Shown here: piece after piece, positions 45,462 through 57,690 of the stretch
Layout: each line of letters opens with the position of its first letter
Position numbering within the stretch: the first letter of the stretch is position 1
NCBI GenBank assembly: GCA_030407085.1
Contig: CM059585.1
Coordinates: forward strand, 120,137,001 to 120,201,000
DNA from: Trichopria drosophilae
Lineage: Eukaryota > Arthropoda > Insecta > Hymenoptera > Diapriidae
Direction: 5' to 3'
Length of the DNA: 64,000 nucleotides
Notes under the pieces: model-generated
The model's input: only the letters and a program-made list of their open reading frames with translations
What the model was told of the DNA's origin: nothing
Database searches by the model: none
Program-made: the position numbers and the translations under genes

Positions 45462-46295
45462 TTGAAACTTGTGCTTGTATAAAAATTGAAAAACGACGCA
45501 CTATATACAGAAATAAATAAATCAAAGCTGCTCACATTTTATTTGATATTTCATTTGTTACATTCCCGCCCTCTAACCTTGCTTCTTGTGTTTGACGAGA
45601 CTTGTTATATTCCTCATGTGTTTATGTTTTTATATTAATTGTAAGATCACCTGAACACGTTTTAATTTACAAACCTTTAAAGTATAAAGTTCTGAGTCAT
45701 TTCTTTTTATAAAGGCGTAATTTTTTTAGTTTATAAAAGCTAAATGCTTTATTTAGCATGTTAATGCATTAATTAATTCTTAACGAGAGCTGTATACTTA
45801 CATACGATTAGAAAATAAATGATCGAAAAAAAAATTTGTACGCTTTATCTTACACTTAATGGGAATATGGTACGCTAAAGTATAACTAGCAAAAGTGAAG
45901 AACGTTCCATGAGGTTCCATGAGGTACACACAAGTACTTTTAAAATGTCCAAATTCATTCTTGTACTCTCGGTAAGCAAAAGGGGACTTCAAAGTACAGG
46001 AAGCGTACATTTGCTTTAATGAAATGTATGTGTCCTTTGTGTATATTTCCTGTATCTTTCAGTGTACTCTTCATTTTTACCAGGGTACTTGGCAATAAGT
46101 AGATAAAAATATTTCATTTTGTTCATGTCTAATATGCTGGGAATTAAAGGAATTGTTTTGATTAAAATATTTAATATAATTTTACATCGTTCATCAACAG
46201 TTTTGATCACTAACGCATACCGCTATACAAATAATTATAACATTTATGCTTGTCTCGGGTGATTTTACTCCATTTTTGAAATATCTACAGTTGCT
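45458..46295. other. Right arm of the CCTGG element and spacer
   Basis: No gene recognised. Short frames at 45798-46210 on the minus strand are element-arm translations. AT-rich. Confidence 0.4.
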
Positions 46296-47000
46296 TAATT
46301 AGTGTTGAAAAATCTGTTAGAAATTTTTTCATGAAAATTCTTGGTAAGGTCGGTTCCATTAAAAAAGAAATAAAAAATAAAACAATATTTATTGACGTTT
46401 CGGCGGCATGATGTGCGCTCTCTTCAGTAATATAGAATAAAAAGTTTTTTTAGGATGTGTGCAACAATTTTTGTACAGAAAAATGAATTTTGTTTGTGGT
46501 TAAGAACGGCTAAATGGTATAATTTGACAGCTCAAAAAAGCCGGAATACGACTGGTATTTTTGTCGATCCATTGTGATGTTGAAAGCCTTGTTTTTTAAT
46601 TCGGTGACTTGTTCTTAAACACTTGTACTGTACAGAATTATAGTTGCACTGTTTTGAAATTATTACAAGTACAAGTGTTTAAGAACGAGTCGCCGAATTA
46701 AAAAACAAGGCTTTCAACATCACAATGGATCGACAAAAACACCAGTCGTATTCCAGCATTTTTGAGCTGTCAAATTATACCATTTAGCCGTTTTTAACCA
46801 TAAACAAAATTCATCTTTCTGTACAAAAATTGTTGCACACAGCCTAAAAAAACTTTTTATTCAATATTACTGAAGAGGGCGCACATCACGCCGCCGAAAC
46901 GTCAATAAATATTGGTTTTTTTAAATTTCTTTTTTAATGGGACTGACCTTACCAAGAAATTTCTTGAAAAAATCTCTAACAGATTTTTCAACACTAATTA
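46296..47000. mobile_element. 705-bp palindromic element with CGAAACGTCAATAAATATT motif
   Basis: TAATTAGTGTTGAAAAATCT at the left is mirrored at the right end. Both arms contain CTGAAGAG...CGCCGAAACGTCAATAAATATT in opposite orientation, and the two halves pair along nearly the full length, with a centre near 46650. Non-coding. A related but weaker CGTTTCGAC motif is seen near 13540. Confidence 0.75.
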
Positions 47001-47095
47001 TTACTAGCGGTCAAGAAACAAATTATAGAAATCAGGATGATGAAAAATCCTGTTCATTCCAGTATCTACATTTGCACTATACGAAACTCGCAATT

Positions 47096-47600
47096 ATAGG
47101 GTAAGTGAGGGTAATGTCGGCCACACATTTTCAATAATTTTTACGAAACGCATATGGTGGTCACATATGTAATTGGTATTATATCACAAATGGTATTAGT
47201 GGCCACTAGATAATTGTGGTACTCGACAATTTTAACTGATATATGCCCATTTTATGGCAAATGTCGCCATTCTCTCATATTTTTTGTAAGAAAGTAATAA
47301 TTTCTTTTAGAAACAACATTTTCCAAAGTTACATAGTTACGAAGTGCTGAACAATGGATTACTTAATTTGGTTAATTACGAATTAGAATGATACCTTACA
47401 GCAATAAATAACAAAATTCCTTTCTTTTAGAAGGTGGCCAACCACTACAGCATTTATGGTTTTCTTGTTTTTTTTTTTTTATTTATTTCGAAAAATAACG
47501 AAGTATAATTAAATACTACAGATATATTTAAGAATTAAAAAAATACAAAAATGCGGGACTTTGTCCTTAAGTGGCCGACTATACCCCCATGTATCCTATA
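47096..47600. mobile_element. ~500-bp MITE with GTCGGCCAC ends
   Basis: Left ATAGGGTAAGTGAGGGTAAT and GTCGGCCAC; right GTGGCCGACTATACCCCCAT and CCTAT form an imperfect inverted repeat of about 35 bp. No coding frame. Superfamily uncertain. Confidence 0.6.
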
Positions 47601-47611
47601 AGATTGTAATA

Positions 47612-48342
47612 TACACTGTAAAAAATGTAAATGAAATGTACAATGTTGTTGTGATTTTCATGTCTAAAAATATGGTGATATTACCACATTAAACGTAATT
47701 TTCCTAGGGGAGGTTAGGAATTTCATAAAAATTTGTAAATTCCCTACACTGAAGGTGGTAAATTTACAACGCAATGCAATAAAATTCATTATAAGATGTA
47801 TTTTAAAATTTTAAAGGTTTCTAGAGCTATAATCTTTTGTCGAAAGAAAACATTATATATAAAATCTTTTGTTGATAGTAAAACTTTGATCGTAAACAAA
47901 TTTTAGAGCTATAATCTTTTGTTGATACTAAAACTCTTGTCGAAAGAAAGCATTAAATCTAAATTCTTTTGTTGATAGAAAAACTTTCATCGAAAGCAAG
48001 TATTAGAGCTATAATCTTTTGTCGATAAAACTTTTGTTGGAAGAAAACGTTAAATCATAAAATCTGTACATAACCTAAAGTTTTTCCTATATTTTGTTGT
48101 AAATTTACTATTCTCTTGGAGAATTTAAACTTCTCTACGAGGTAATATTACCGTAACCTGTAAAATCCACTTTCAATTGTAAATTTACAATTATAAGTTG
48201 ACATTTACGCTCTAACAAAATAATATTCACAGTACGTATGTAAATTTACAATAATATTGCGTAAAAGACCTACTTGTAGCATGGGCAATATTGGGTCCCA
48301 CTATGCAAGTTGTAAATTTACATTCCCATTTTTTACAGTGTA
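47612..48342. mobile_element. 727-bp MITE, TA|CACTGTAAAAAATG ends, internal 90-bp repeat
   Basis: TA|CACTGTAAAAAATGTAAATG at left and CATTCCCATTTTTTACAGTG|TA at right, TA on both sides. Subterminal TGTAAATTTAC motifs recur in both orientations. The interior holds three copies, about 90 bp apart, of AGAGCTATAATCTTTTGT (47823, 47911, 48004) with GTCGAAAGAAA modules. Confidence 0.75.
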
Positions 48343-49071
48343 TAAATAAATAGAATAATTAATAATGATCGAAAATGTATCAAAGAGAGGTTAGGATACA
48401 CAAACAAAACATTTACCATAAAGTATATAATAAAACAGAGATTAAATATTGTAGGACAAGTAAATAAATTACCTGGTATATCTTTTATTTCCAGTCAAAT
48501 TATTTGTATAAATGCACAAGTTCGATTAAAACAAATTTTTCGAGTCTTTCCAACCATTTGTTGCACACATTGAACCACGTGGTCAGCTCCGGAATGCGGA
48601 ATTGGACTACTAATTCCAAAATTCCGCAGTCTAATTCGCTCACGTGACTTGATTTTACCCTCCCTCTTATTCCCCTCCATTGTTGCTACCCCCACTCCAA
48701 CAATATTTGAATTTTTGAAAATAAAACTCCGTTTTTTACAAATATAAATCCTATATTACAAATATGTAATAATATTTTACTAATATTCTAATGAATAAAG
48801 TTACATGCAATAGCAATTTCCTTCTTGTATTTAATTCTATCCTTGATGAAATTTGCATTTTAAAGGTTATGTTATGACGTCCTATTTTTTATCTTTTTAT
48901 CTCAAAGATATCCGTAAATTTCATCGATTGATAATAGGAAATACATAAATTGTAAAGTGGAAATCATAAAAGCAGTGCATTGTTGGCACGTTCACATCAG
49001 TAAATCACGGGATTCGAATATCGTTTTCGTTTCATTTTAAATTTTGATTTTCGAACGCATAATTTGGAAAA
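48343..49071. other. Upstream region of TXNDC17
   Basis: Mostly AT-rich. A less AT-rich patch at 48530-48700 contains two CACGTG E-boxes (near 48587 and 48640) and a 66-codon minus-strand frame with no recognisable domain. It could be an unrelated first exon or regulatory DNA for TXNDC17. The last ~70 bp are likely its 5' UTR. Confidence 0.35.
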
Positions 49072-49817
49072 ATGGTTGTCCGGCATCACGTTTCGGGATA
49101 CGAAGGTTTTTTGAAATTTGTGGATAACTTGAACGTTAAAGATCCGATTTTCGTTTTGTTTAGTGGAACCAAGTTACCCGATGGAAATAGTTGGTGTCCT
49201 GACTGTGTCGAAGGTACTTTCATCGCTATTTAACTATAAAATATCTATTTCTAATATCGGAGTAACATCTTTTATTCTTTAACAATTTTATCAAATTTGC
49301 AATCGTCAAATATCTTTAACTTATGACGGAATTGCCACACCCTCGCTGATAACAGCATACTACTTCATAATACTTAGGTATTAGCTAAAAAATCGTATTT
49401 AAAACGCTCCAATCATTTCGTTACTTAGAATTATTCAAAAACTTGAATCGTTTTCAGCGAAAAAGTGACACAAAATTATGATATATTTAATTAAACTTTC
49501 TTTAGCCGAGCCTCATATTGAAAAGGGAATTCAAGCAGCTCCGAAAACAGCTCAATACATCCATGTTGAAGTAGGCGATAGACCATTGTACGATTTAATT
49601 TTCGTCATATTTATAAAGTTCTTTTGTAAATTACTTTATTGTTAATACATTTACTATTTGTAGTTGGAAAGATCAGAACTGTCCATTCCGCAAAGACTCC
49701 AAAACAAGACTAAAAGTCTTACCTACGCTAATGAAGTGGGGCACTCAAATGCGTCTCGAAGGTGACGATTGTTTGAAAAGCGAACTTGTGGAAATGCTGG
49801 TCACGGATGAGGATTAA
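49072..49817 (+). CDS. TXNDC17: Thioredoxin domain-containing protein 17 (TRP14), 3 exons, 125 aa
   Basis: Cytosolic 14-kDa thioredoxin-related oxidoreductase that reduces selected disulfides and cystine. Exons 49072-49213, 49506-49587 and 49664-49817; introns begin GT and end AG, and all phases match. The protein has 125 aa (human about 123). The active site WCPDC lies at residues 41-45 (Cys42, Cys45), typical of the family and distinct from the WCGPC of classic thioredoxin. Exon 2 supplies the helix starting AEPHIEKGI. Exon 3 begins at the conserved WKD and holds the cis-Pro segment VLPTLMKWGT. The start is the only ATG before the beta-strand VSGYEGF. It converges with the SEC14-like gene, whose stop lies 262 bp away on the other strand; polyadenylation candidates (AATAAA near 49914) fall between. 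Confidence 0.95.
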
Positions 49818-50078
49818 ATACAGAATACATTGTACAGTACTAAAAATAATTTTAATCAAAATATTTTACACTTTAGCATGAGCCAGGAAGGGAAGTATTT
49901 TATGTATTGTAAAAATAAAATTTTCTATCACAAGGATGGTGTGAAATGTTGCCAACGAAAGTCCGCTGTAAAACCATTCCGTATTTATACATTCTTAACA
50001 TTGTATCTGTCATAAAATATATTTACAACAACAAAACATAATGTGTAAAGTAAACAAACAAAATATAGTAGACTATCT
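49818..50078. other. Convergent 3' UTRs of TXNDC17 and the SEC14-like gene
   Basis: 261 bp between two stop codons on opposite strands. AATAAA on plus near 49914 could serve TXNDC17. The two transcripts probably end close together or overlap. Confidence 0.5.
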
Positions 50079-53000
50079 TCAAGACAGTGTTAAATTCGCT
50101 TCTTCGAAGACTGTTGGAGGTATCACTCGAACAGAGTAGTGAATTTTTTTGTTTCGCAGAAGACTGTAACTGTTGTCAAAAACAACCGAATCTGTAACAA
50201 ATAAGGTTTTATTAAAGTTTTACAATCGTAAAGTTCAAGATTTTTTTTTGTTAATGCAACTCACAAGTAGACGGAACTTCTTCACACGTGACGATGCCAA
50301 TTTCATCCAACTGATGTGCCGAAACTCGACGGATTGGTACAATTTCAGTTAGTCCACCATCGTTAGTTTTTCTCATTATTCCAAATTTAATATCGTGATC
50401 TTCTGTTCGAAATTCCCAACTAAAGAGAAAATTGACAACATTAAACACTTTAAGAACAGTTTTTGAGTCATTTGATCTAAGTAATTACCTCAATAATGAG
50501 CCAACTTCGTCAGGAGAGAACTCCAATTTAAGTTTATCTCCTTTTCGGATTGTAACGGATGTAAAATCATTAGTATCTTTGTCATTTTTATTCGTGTACA
50601 AATCCTTTGGAACTTTTCCACCTTGACACACCTACATAAAGAAAGTAATGTTATTTCCTCATTTTAATTCGATAAATACTTTTTTACCTTTGAGAGAAGT
50701 TTTGGATTTCCATCGGGATCTGTCAAAGTTCCGCCAAAATGAGCAGGTAATTGATCAGCGTCGATGGCTTTCAACAATGCTGCTTTCCATCTACGACGAT
50801 CAGCTTTATGAATTTGAATCTTTGAGATAGTATATTCATTCATGAATCTCTTCGCAATAGAAAAGGCAATGGCAAAAACTTTTGGAGCTGAAAAAAAATG
50901 ATGAAACTAAATTTTTCTTATATTTATTAAATAACCGACAACTTACCATTAATAATATAACAACATTTAAGGATTTCTGGATAATTTGCTTCGTACATTT
51001 GGATCAAAGCTATCACAACTTCACCGGCTATTAAAAGAAAATATTTTTTAATATCTCGTTTGGTAAATTTGTGTAATTTTTCAAACATACCTGGACGCCA
51101 CATATACTGCTTCAGACTAAAATTTTCCATGTCAAATATCACAGTGATCTGTTGCGCAGTTGGACCATGCTTCTCGGCTTGTTGCTGACAGATTTTTAGG
51201 TAGTATTCCAGTAATCTTATTGTACCTCGTATCATATCTCTTCTTGAAACGACATGCAATATTCCATACAGGTCCAAGCCCTCGAACACTGTGACTACCA
51301 CTGAAAATACAAGCAAATTACATTTTAATAATGTCTTTTTGATCAATAGTATTAGTATTTATCTACATATTACACTCTGCAAGTAGTACAAACTAATTAT
51401 TTTACTACTACACACTAAAAAAATTAGTTTACTACCAGTGATTTGAATCTTTACAAAATTTGGAGTCGAAAATATGTAAATGAAAATGGCGGGCACAATA
51501 GTATGACAAAATGGCTGAAGATGGAGGTTACAGGAAGTTAACCTAAAAACTTTAGTTAAATGTCAACCACATTAGCAGAGATCTATAATCTCTGACATTA
51601 GATCTCCATTTTGAAATATTTATTCAGTGAAAGTAAAAATGTCACAAAAAGTTAAAAATTATTTAAAGTAAATGATCCTACGTTTCTATGCCAAACTTGA
51701 TATAATAAATTTATGAAAAATGTGTTACTTACGAGCACAATTGTTATAAATAAATAAATTCCTAAAAATCGTTTTTTTTTAAATAAATGTAATTCTAACT
51801 GAGTTACACGATAAAAAAATGTTTAAAAAATCTCTCCGAAGTTTACCGAGTTGCTGATTTTGAATCCGATATCCTTTTTTGAAAATTCAAAATGGTGATT
51901 TAATATGGATGCCAAAAAATTAAAGAAACTTTTTAATTTTAATGAAACTTGGTATATTATTGTTTTTGGAGACGCAAATCACGAATCAGATTTTCAAAAT
52001 TTAAAATTGAGGATTCAAGATGGCGGATCGATAATAATTAAATTTGTTTTCTGCAGAAAAGTTTAGAATTACACGTGGAATGTCGGTGACTTTTGGCATT
52101 TGTGTTCCAGATTGAATCCGCTATTTTTGTTTAAACCTAAAATTAATAAACAACCTTCTTCAAAAGTCTGCTTAGTATCCGGTTTCAGCATCAAGTACAA
52201 TGTAACGTTTACATTTACGTCGCTTCTCTGTCATTAGATCCGCCATTTTGAATTTTCAAAATAGATAAATTTATTTTCCGTGTAAAGAAAATGTATACAT
52301 ATTTCAAAGTGTTATTTCTTGCATTCACACTTTTTTTATGGGATTGACCTGAAACATATTACTCGCGGGTTTTAGGGGTCGTTGATTAAAAATTTCAAAA
52401 TTAAAAATGGCGGATAGAAATGCGAAATGTGATTTAATTTGTATGAAAATTGTTAATCGAATTTTTTTGTGTCGATGCTTTCGAATTTAATTTTAGAATT
52501 TCGAAATTCAATATGGGGAATTCAAAATGGCTGACCAAATCGCGAAAAGCAATTTGATTTTTATATACATGTTTCCGAATTAACTTATAATTTCAGGAAA
52601 TTTTATTTGTAATTCGTGATAAAGTTATAAATCAGGAAAATAACAAATTAAAGTACAATAACAAGTGGAAATTAAATTATTTTATATTTTGGCACTCCAT
52701 TTTGGATTAACAATTTTGTATTTTAAATTTTCTATCTCATATTCGGAATCAGCAACTAACATAATTGCAAGTTCAGATTCGTAATGAATTATCACAAAAA
52801 CTCACGAATTTCAGGTGAATTTATTGAATTTAAAGAAATTTGTCCGCCATATTGAATTCGCTATTTTCATTTTGAAATACTTCATAAAACTATCAAACAT
52901 ATATTATCATGTCACGTTTTATTATTGTCAGATTAAAAATGGAAGGCCTAAACAGATAGTTAAATCTTAAACAATCCTTCATTTCTCCTTCTCCACCTTT

Positions 53001-56000
53001 TTCTTTACGTATATTATGTATCAAAAAATCATTTTTGTTCACCTCCCACCCTTGAAAAGTATGCCTTCTGGGGAGATTATTAATATCAATTATTTTGTTC
53101 ATTATTTTTTATATTTTTCGACTTTTGTCATATTTTTCGAACGCATTTTGCTTTCAGAAACGAATCACGAGTTAAACCATTATATCTGGTTTATAAAAAA
53201 AAATTAACTGATTAAAGGCCATAAACCATTAATTTCCTTAGAATAGGGAATAAGATTAATTCTTGATTCATTCGTAGTACGACTAACATAATGTGATAAT
53301 TTATCCATCATTATCTTTACATTCTTACCACAATAAGTAGCGTAAAAATGTATACTATAAATATGTTCTTCATAATATTATTTTGTATTTAGTATTTAAC
53401 ATCATGGAATCAAATTAACAATTTTAAGTTCTTCAAATTTGGAACGGCATTACTTGGTCATAATACAAAACAAAATTAATTTCTGTAATAATTTAAGGAG
53501 TGCGTGGAATAACGGTATAAATCGAACTATAACATTCTTTATCTTTGTATAAAACATATACTTTTTTGTACCTATATCTTGTGCAGAATTATTGTAACGT
53601 TTGTTATACGTTAAATCAAATTCAATAATCACAAAAGTGGTAAAATGCCACTTATTTCTAGTAAGTTTGTAACAGGAGGAAATGAACGATTTCTCTTGGT
53701 AAGAGTCGGGCAACGTCCACTCTTTTACGGCAAAAAGTTTATATCTGCAATTAGCAACCTCAAAGACCCTTTAGTGACCATTTTAAAGAAAATACGTTAA
53801 TATTTTAGAATTGTCATCCGCCATATTGGTTCCGTCATTTTCAATTTTGAAAATCTGACCCCATATTTAAAATCAGCGACCCCAAAAACCTTATAATGCC
53901 AATTTTTAAGGAGATCCGTTAATGGTTTAAAAATGCCCTCCGCCATTTTGGTTACACCATTTTGAATTTTGAAAATCTAATCCTATATTTGAAATCAGCG
54001 ATACTAAAAACATTATACTGCCCATTTAAGGAAATCCGTTAATGTTTTAAAAATGTAATTCGCCATATTGGATCCGCCATTATGAATTTTGAAAACCTGG
54101 CCTTATTTTTGTAATCAGAGATTCAAAAAATATAAATTTGCGGTTATTCGCCAATTGCCGATTACGAAACTTCAATCGATTGATTAAAAATGAAATAATA
54201 TATAAATTTCGCACTTGGGCGCCATTTTGAAATTTTTAAAAAACACAGGCATCACTTTGAAGCTGAAATATTTTGAACGCGATATTTTGCACTGCCGACT
54301 CTTCTGCGTTACATTTTCGGGTGTAAATTGACGATTTATTAAAAATATATTTAAAAATTTCACGATTTTTTTGAAAAAAAAAAAACAGCTGTATCTTTTT
54401 TGGGAAGAGTTTTGGGCCAATTCTGTTCCTAGTATCTGAAAGAGCAGCTTTTTTTACGTAAGACATATTGGGTGCAGATTTTTTTCTTGGCTATAGCATT
54501 ATTCAGTATCCCGCTGAAGTTGGTGTTCAAAAAATGATGGTACCGTTTTTAAAGGGTGCCAAAATTTTCCTTGAATTTTCCTTGAACTTTTCTGCTGTAA
54601 GTTCTTATGCGTACTTTCCGATTCTGATCGTATAATTTTTGAAAAATACAATGCAGAAAAGATACAATGGATTATTTTACAAACAGTCGGATTTTTCCCT
54701 CTAATTTTTTTTTGTTATCAACAATATTGCGCCGAAATTAGACGAGGAGGTCACAATAAAGTGAAAATATGGCGGCTTGAAGCCGAAAATTAAATGACAT
54801 TTTCGATTTTGCCATTTTTAACAAGTTAAATTGATAAATTCTTACCGAAAATATGTCGCTAATCTCTGATTGGATGTCGAATATGCGAAATTCAAAATGG
54901 CGGATTCAATATGTCCAAAATTTTCAAATGTCCCCATTTTTATAAAAGTCTGCATTCACTGACTTTCTGCATTGTCGATGATGAAATTGATATTACAGAA
55001 TTCTAATGGCAGTTTATCACGATGTTCGTGATGTTCGTATATTTGTAAAGTTAATAAATAATCACATTTTACGTTCGTTAGCCGTCAAAACATTCGTGAT
55101 CAGCAACCCTAAAAACCACGGTATACCGGTTTTTATAATAAACCGAACCATTTCGAAAAATTTCGTCCTCGATATTGAATTTCCCAAACTCGACATTAGT
55201 GATTAGCGACACAAATAACTTTTAATAAACATATTTTTAGTGAGAATTTATAAATTTAACGTGTCAAATATGGCAAAATCCAAAATGTCATTAAATTTTC
55301 AGCTTCAATCCGTCATTTAAAGTTTGCTGTCCGAAGCCGAGAAATGTTCACTTCATAGTGACCACACATTTAATTTTGGCGCGAAATTGTTGATCGAAAA
55401 AATTTAGGGTGTAAAAATCCGACTTTTTGTTAAATAATCGATTGAATCTTTTTTGCATTATATTTTTAAAATTTCTTAAAGGTCATAATCGGAAAGTACG
55501 ATCAATTTCACGTTGAAAATGACAAGTCCAGAATTTTTTCAACATTGATGTCCTATTAGAATTTACAGTTGAAAAGTTCAAGAAAAATTCGTCCTTTTGA
55601 GACTTAAAGGGTTAAATAACACGTAAACACAGAAGTACTCCAAGTCAATGCAGTGCCAATTAAATAAAACTGGTGCAAACATTACTTAAAGTCCTTATCC
55701 GGCTATTCTTGGGTATGATCTTTCGATTGGTGCAGATTAAACTATTTTTTTTTTATTACAAATGTTTTTTATTAAACTACCCCGTAATACCACAAAAACA
55801 TGCGAATTTGATAGATTTAAGTTAAAAAAATACAATTTTTCGATCCATTATTTTTCAAACGTCATTTTTACCTTGAAGCGATTTTTTATTTGCATAAAGC
55901 GTTTTGAAATCTTACAATTAGAGCTCGAACTAATAAATTAGGTGCCTAGAACAATTAATGTCAATACATCGAATCCAATGTGTCGTCCGAAATGACGTAT

Positions 56001-56714
56001 TGGCAGGGTTAATTTTCGTAATTTTTTAACTCGAGTATCATCAATTTTTTTTTCAAGAAAAGGACAATTTCTATTTTAAGCAATATCATCAATAATAATA
56101 TTTTAAACCTTAAATGCATTTAAAAATATTGATGACTGTTAACCCTCAGAGTACACTATAAAACTGTAATATTTCATACACAAGTTTGATCAACTAAATA
56201 TTGGGATGTAATTCATGAATTGAAGGATTTGCTTTTTATTTACAGTAATTTTTTTAAAATTTTTATTAAATTTTTAATTTTTTGTGAATTTGCAGTAATA
56301 CAAAAATTTTCTCCGGTTATACCATACTGTAGGGAAAACATGACCAATACCATGACCCTGTCACTTAATTCGATCAGGAAAAATTGTTTTCTTGTTTCTA
56401 CTACGTATTTAAGTACACATTGCCTTTAAGAACATCGTGTATGTAAATAATTGCGTTAATGCACCGAGACTTAAAAAAATGCTAGAGAGAATACTTTGAA
56501 CTTTATGGATTCTGGGATCTGGCATTTATGTCGAATTATCGACTTCAGGATTCATTTCCTGCGGTCGTTTCTTTTTCTTTGCAAAAAAGAACTCACCAGG
56601 TGCTCCATCCTTATCGTACCCGCATAGGCCGTGCGGCAAATAAGTTTTTAAAATTTCCGGCGGGTCCCATTCGTCCAACTTGTCGACATCCCACTGCTTT
56701 CTCCATTCCAGCGA
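50079..56714 (-). CDS. SEC14-like lipid-binding protein (CRAL-TRIO + GOLD), N-terminus not found
   Basis: Cytosolic phosphatidylinositol/tocopherol-type lipid transfer protein of the SEC14L2 group. Exons (minus): 56597-56714, 51091-51300, 50947-51027, 50688-50887, 50489-50631, 50265-50419, 50079-50191; every GT/AG junction keeps frame, giving 339 residues plus stop. The first visible exon starts with SLEWRKQWDVDKL and has WDPPEILKTYLPHGLCGYD. CRAL-TRIO core features follow: VSRRDMIRG, TVIFDMENFSL, YEANYPEI, APKVFA, and HFGGTLTDPDGNPKL. The GOLD domain fills the last ~130 residues (GDKLKLEFSPDEVGSLL, FDNSYSLLRNKKIHYSV). About 55-60 N-terminal residues (CRAL-TRIO_N with an RWLRAR-like motif) are absent; they must lie in exons upstream, probably beyond this window. 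The ATG at 56721-56723 spans the acceptor (TTTCATGTTCCAG) and is not the natural start. A 5.3-kb intron (51301-56596) is full of repeats. Confidence 0.92.
53810..54115. repeat. Inverted run of three dispersed GGATCC-type units
   Basis: Three successive copies, period about 122 bp, of CGCCATATTGG...CCGCCATTTTGAATTTTGAAAATCTGA...ATCAGCGA...CCCAAAAACC-type blocks (near 53820, 53940 and 54062). This is the complement of the units at 4200-4690 and 34880-35310. Confidence 0.7.
54560..55615. mobile_element. Palindromic TTAA element, left end eroded
   Basis: The right end reads GACTTAAAGGG|TTAA (TTAA 55612-55615). Arms pair over about 500 bp each: GCGCCGAAATTAGACGAGGAGGTCAC near 54730 (key part GCGCCGAAATT) with AATTTTGGCGCG near 55375, and GAAGCCGAAAATTAAATGAC with its complement near 55290. 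The matching left TTAA|CCC is lost or mutated. Non-coding. Confidence 0.6.
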
Positions 56715-56889
56715 CTGGAACATGAAAGAAATAAAAACGTCATTTCGGGTCTACAAGATCAAGACGAAAGTATCCGCGATTTCGAAGGTGACCGACGTCT
56801 TACGGTCCGGCATTGTTCGCTTTTCGACTTTCTAATCGTAAAAAGTGCAATCTTCGGTTTCGCACACCGATATATATGTCCATACTTAC
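56715..56889 (-). other. Possible short intron leading to an alternative first exon of the SEC14-like gene
   Basis: A strong donor GTAAGT begins at 56889 on minus, and the real acceptor TTTCATGTTCCAG ends at 56715. Upstream of the donor, ATG TAT TAC CCC GGT (56890-56904) is in frame with the SLEW exon. This would give a protein starting MYYPG and lacking the CRAL-TRIO_N helices. Inference only. Confidence 0.3.
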
Positions 56890-57260
56890 ACCGGGGTAAT
56901 ACATTTACACCAATCCTAGTATCACGGATACGCGATAAGCATAACTGGAGATATAGGGAGAGAGCTAGTGGCTTTCTCGGAGTTAGGCTCGTTATTCTTA
57001 CACCAGAGTACATTGTGCGTTGCTCCTTAAACAACCGATTATGTGGAAAGTGTAACCTAATCGCTAACGACCGCTCGTAGAAAATTAGTTTCTGCTTTCA
57101 GCGAATTTAGATTGTTTCTTTAATCAATTTTTCCTTTCATGCACGTACGCCCCGTAACGTCTTATTGAGCCACCGCGTGAAAAACACTCGCTAAAGTAGT
57201 CGTAAACGTTGGCCAATGATCGCCAGCCGAGTGATTTATATACGACACGTGACGAAGTGA
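56890..57260 (-). promoter_or_regulatory. Candidate minus-strand promoter and first exon
   Basis: TATAAA on minus (57235-57240), CACGTG just upstream (57246-57251) and a CCAAT-type ATTGGCC about 25 bp downstream. The following ~350 bp to the donor at 56889 are less AT-rich than the flanks. It could be an alternative promoter of the SEC14-like gene. A 91-codon minus frame (56759-57034) crosses it but matches no family. Confidence 0.3.
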
Positions 57261-57690
57261 ACATTTTCTCAATTCCATGTTTTGTAGATTTTATTTAACC
57301 CGTTAGCTATTCATGATGGCTATCATCTAAATCAGGTGACCAACTGGGCGCAACTTAAAAAATAGGCTCAAACTTTTAGTACTTTAAACTTCTTATTAAT
57401 GGGTTTTCTAGGTCGGTGGCTGGTATTATATTGTCCAAATTCAAAATGATGTATAAACATAGAGGAATAATTTAATTTAAAAGGGCGACGTATTTACATA
57501 GATAGACGTCCGGTAGAAGGGATAAGGAGAGGTATCCCGTAGTCGTTCGTGAGAGTGATTTTCTGTTGTTAATGGGAGGTGTCGTTAGTGGGAGTGTCGT
57601 TAGTGAGAGGTCCTACTGTATGTTCATATACATAGGTTTTTGTATTTGCTCCTCTGGGTAGCAGATTTTGCTGCTGAATATTAGTTGGTG
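57261..57690. other. Intergenic or intronic, nothing recognised
   Basis: A GGGAGTGTCGTTAGTG-like phrase is repeated near 57565-57605. If the SEC14-like gene has upstream exons outside the window, this is intron. Confidence 0.35.

Larger units (their letters stand above)
43694..46084. mobile_element. 2.4-kb non-autonomous element with CCTGGTAAAAATG ends, host of nested insertions
   Basis: CCTGGTAAAAATGGAGGC at 43694 and the complement CTCTTCATTTTTACCAGG ending at 46084 form inverted repeats; both continue with GTACAC, GAAGAG and GAGTACAA repeats. A TTAA element (44134-45457) is inserted inside, and inside that sits copy B of the 0.8-kb palindrome. No transposase. The frames at 43661-43945 and 45798-46010 are the arms. 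Target duplication not seen. Confidence 0.65.
51301..56596. other. Large intron of the SEC14-like gene, repeat-filled
   Basis: No coding exon was recognised. Dispersed GGATCC-unit copies occur around 51840-52030, 52370-52420, 52840-52860 and in an inverted run at 53815-54105. A truncated palindromic element lies at 54560-55615. All frames in this interval are short and featureless. Confidence 0.5.

Noticed and set aside
48495..48695. 66-codon minus frame with normal-looking composition
   Set aside because: No recognisable domain, no splice partners found; kept only as part of the TXNDC17 upstream region.
56759..57034. 91-codon minus frame upstream of the SEC14-like exon
   Set aside because: No similarity to CRAL-TRIO_N, basic and random-looking, and out of frame with the next exon when spliced at the good donor.
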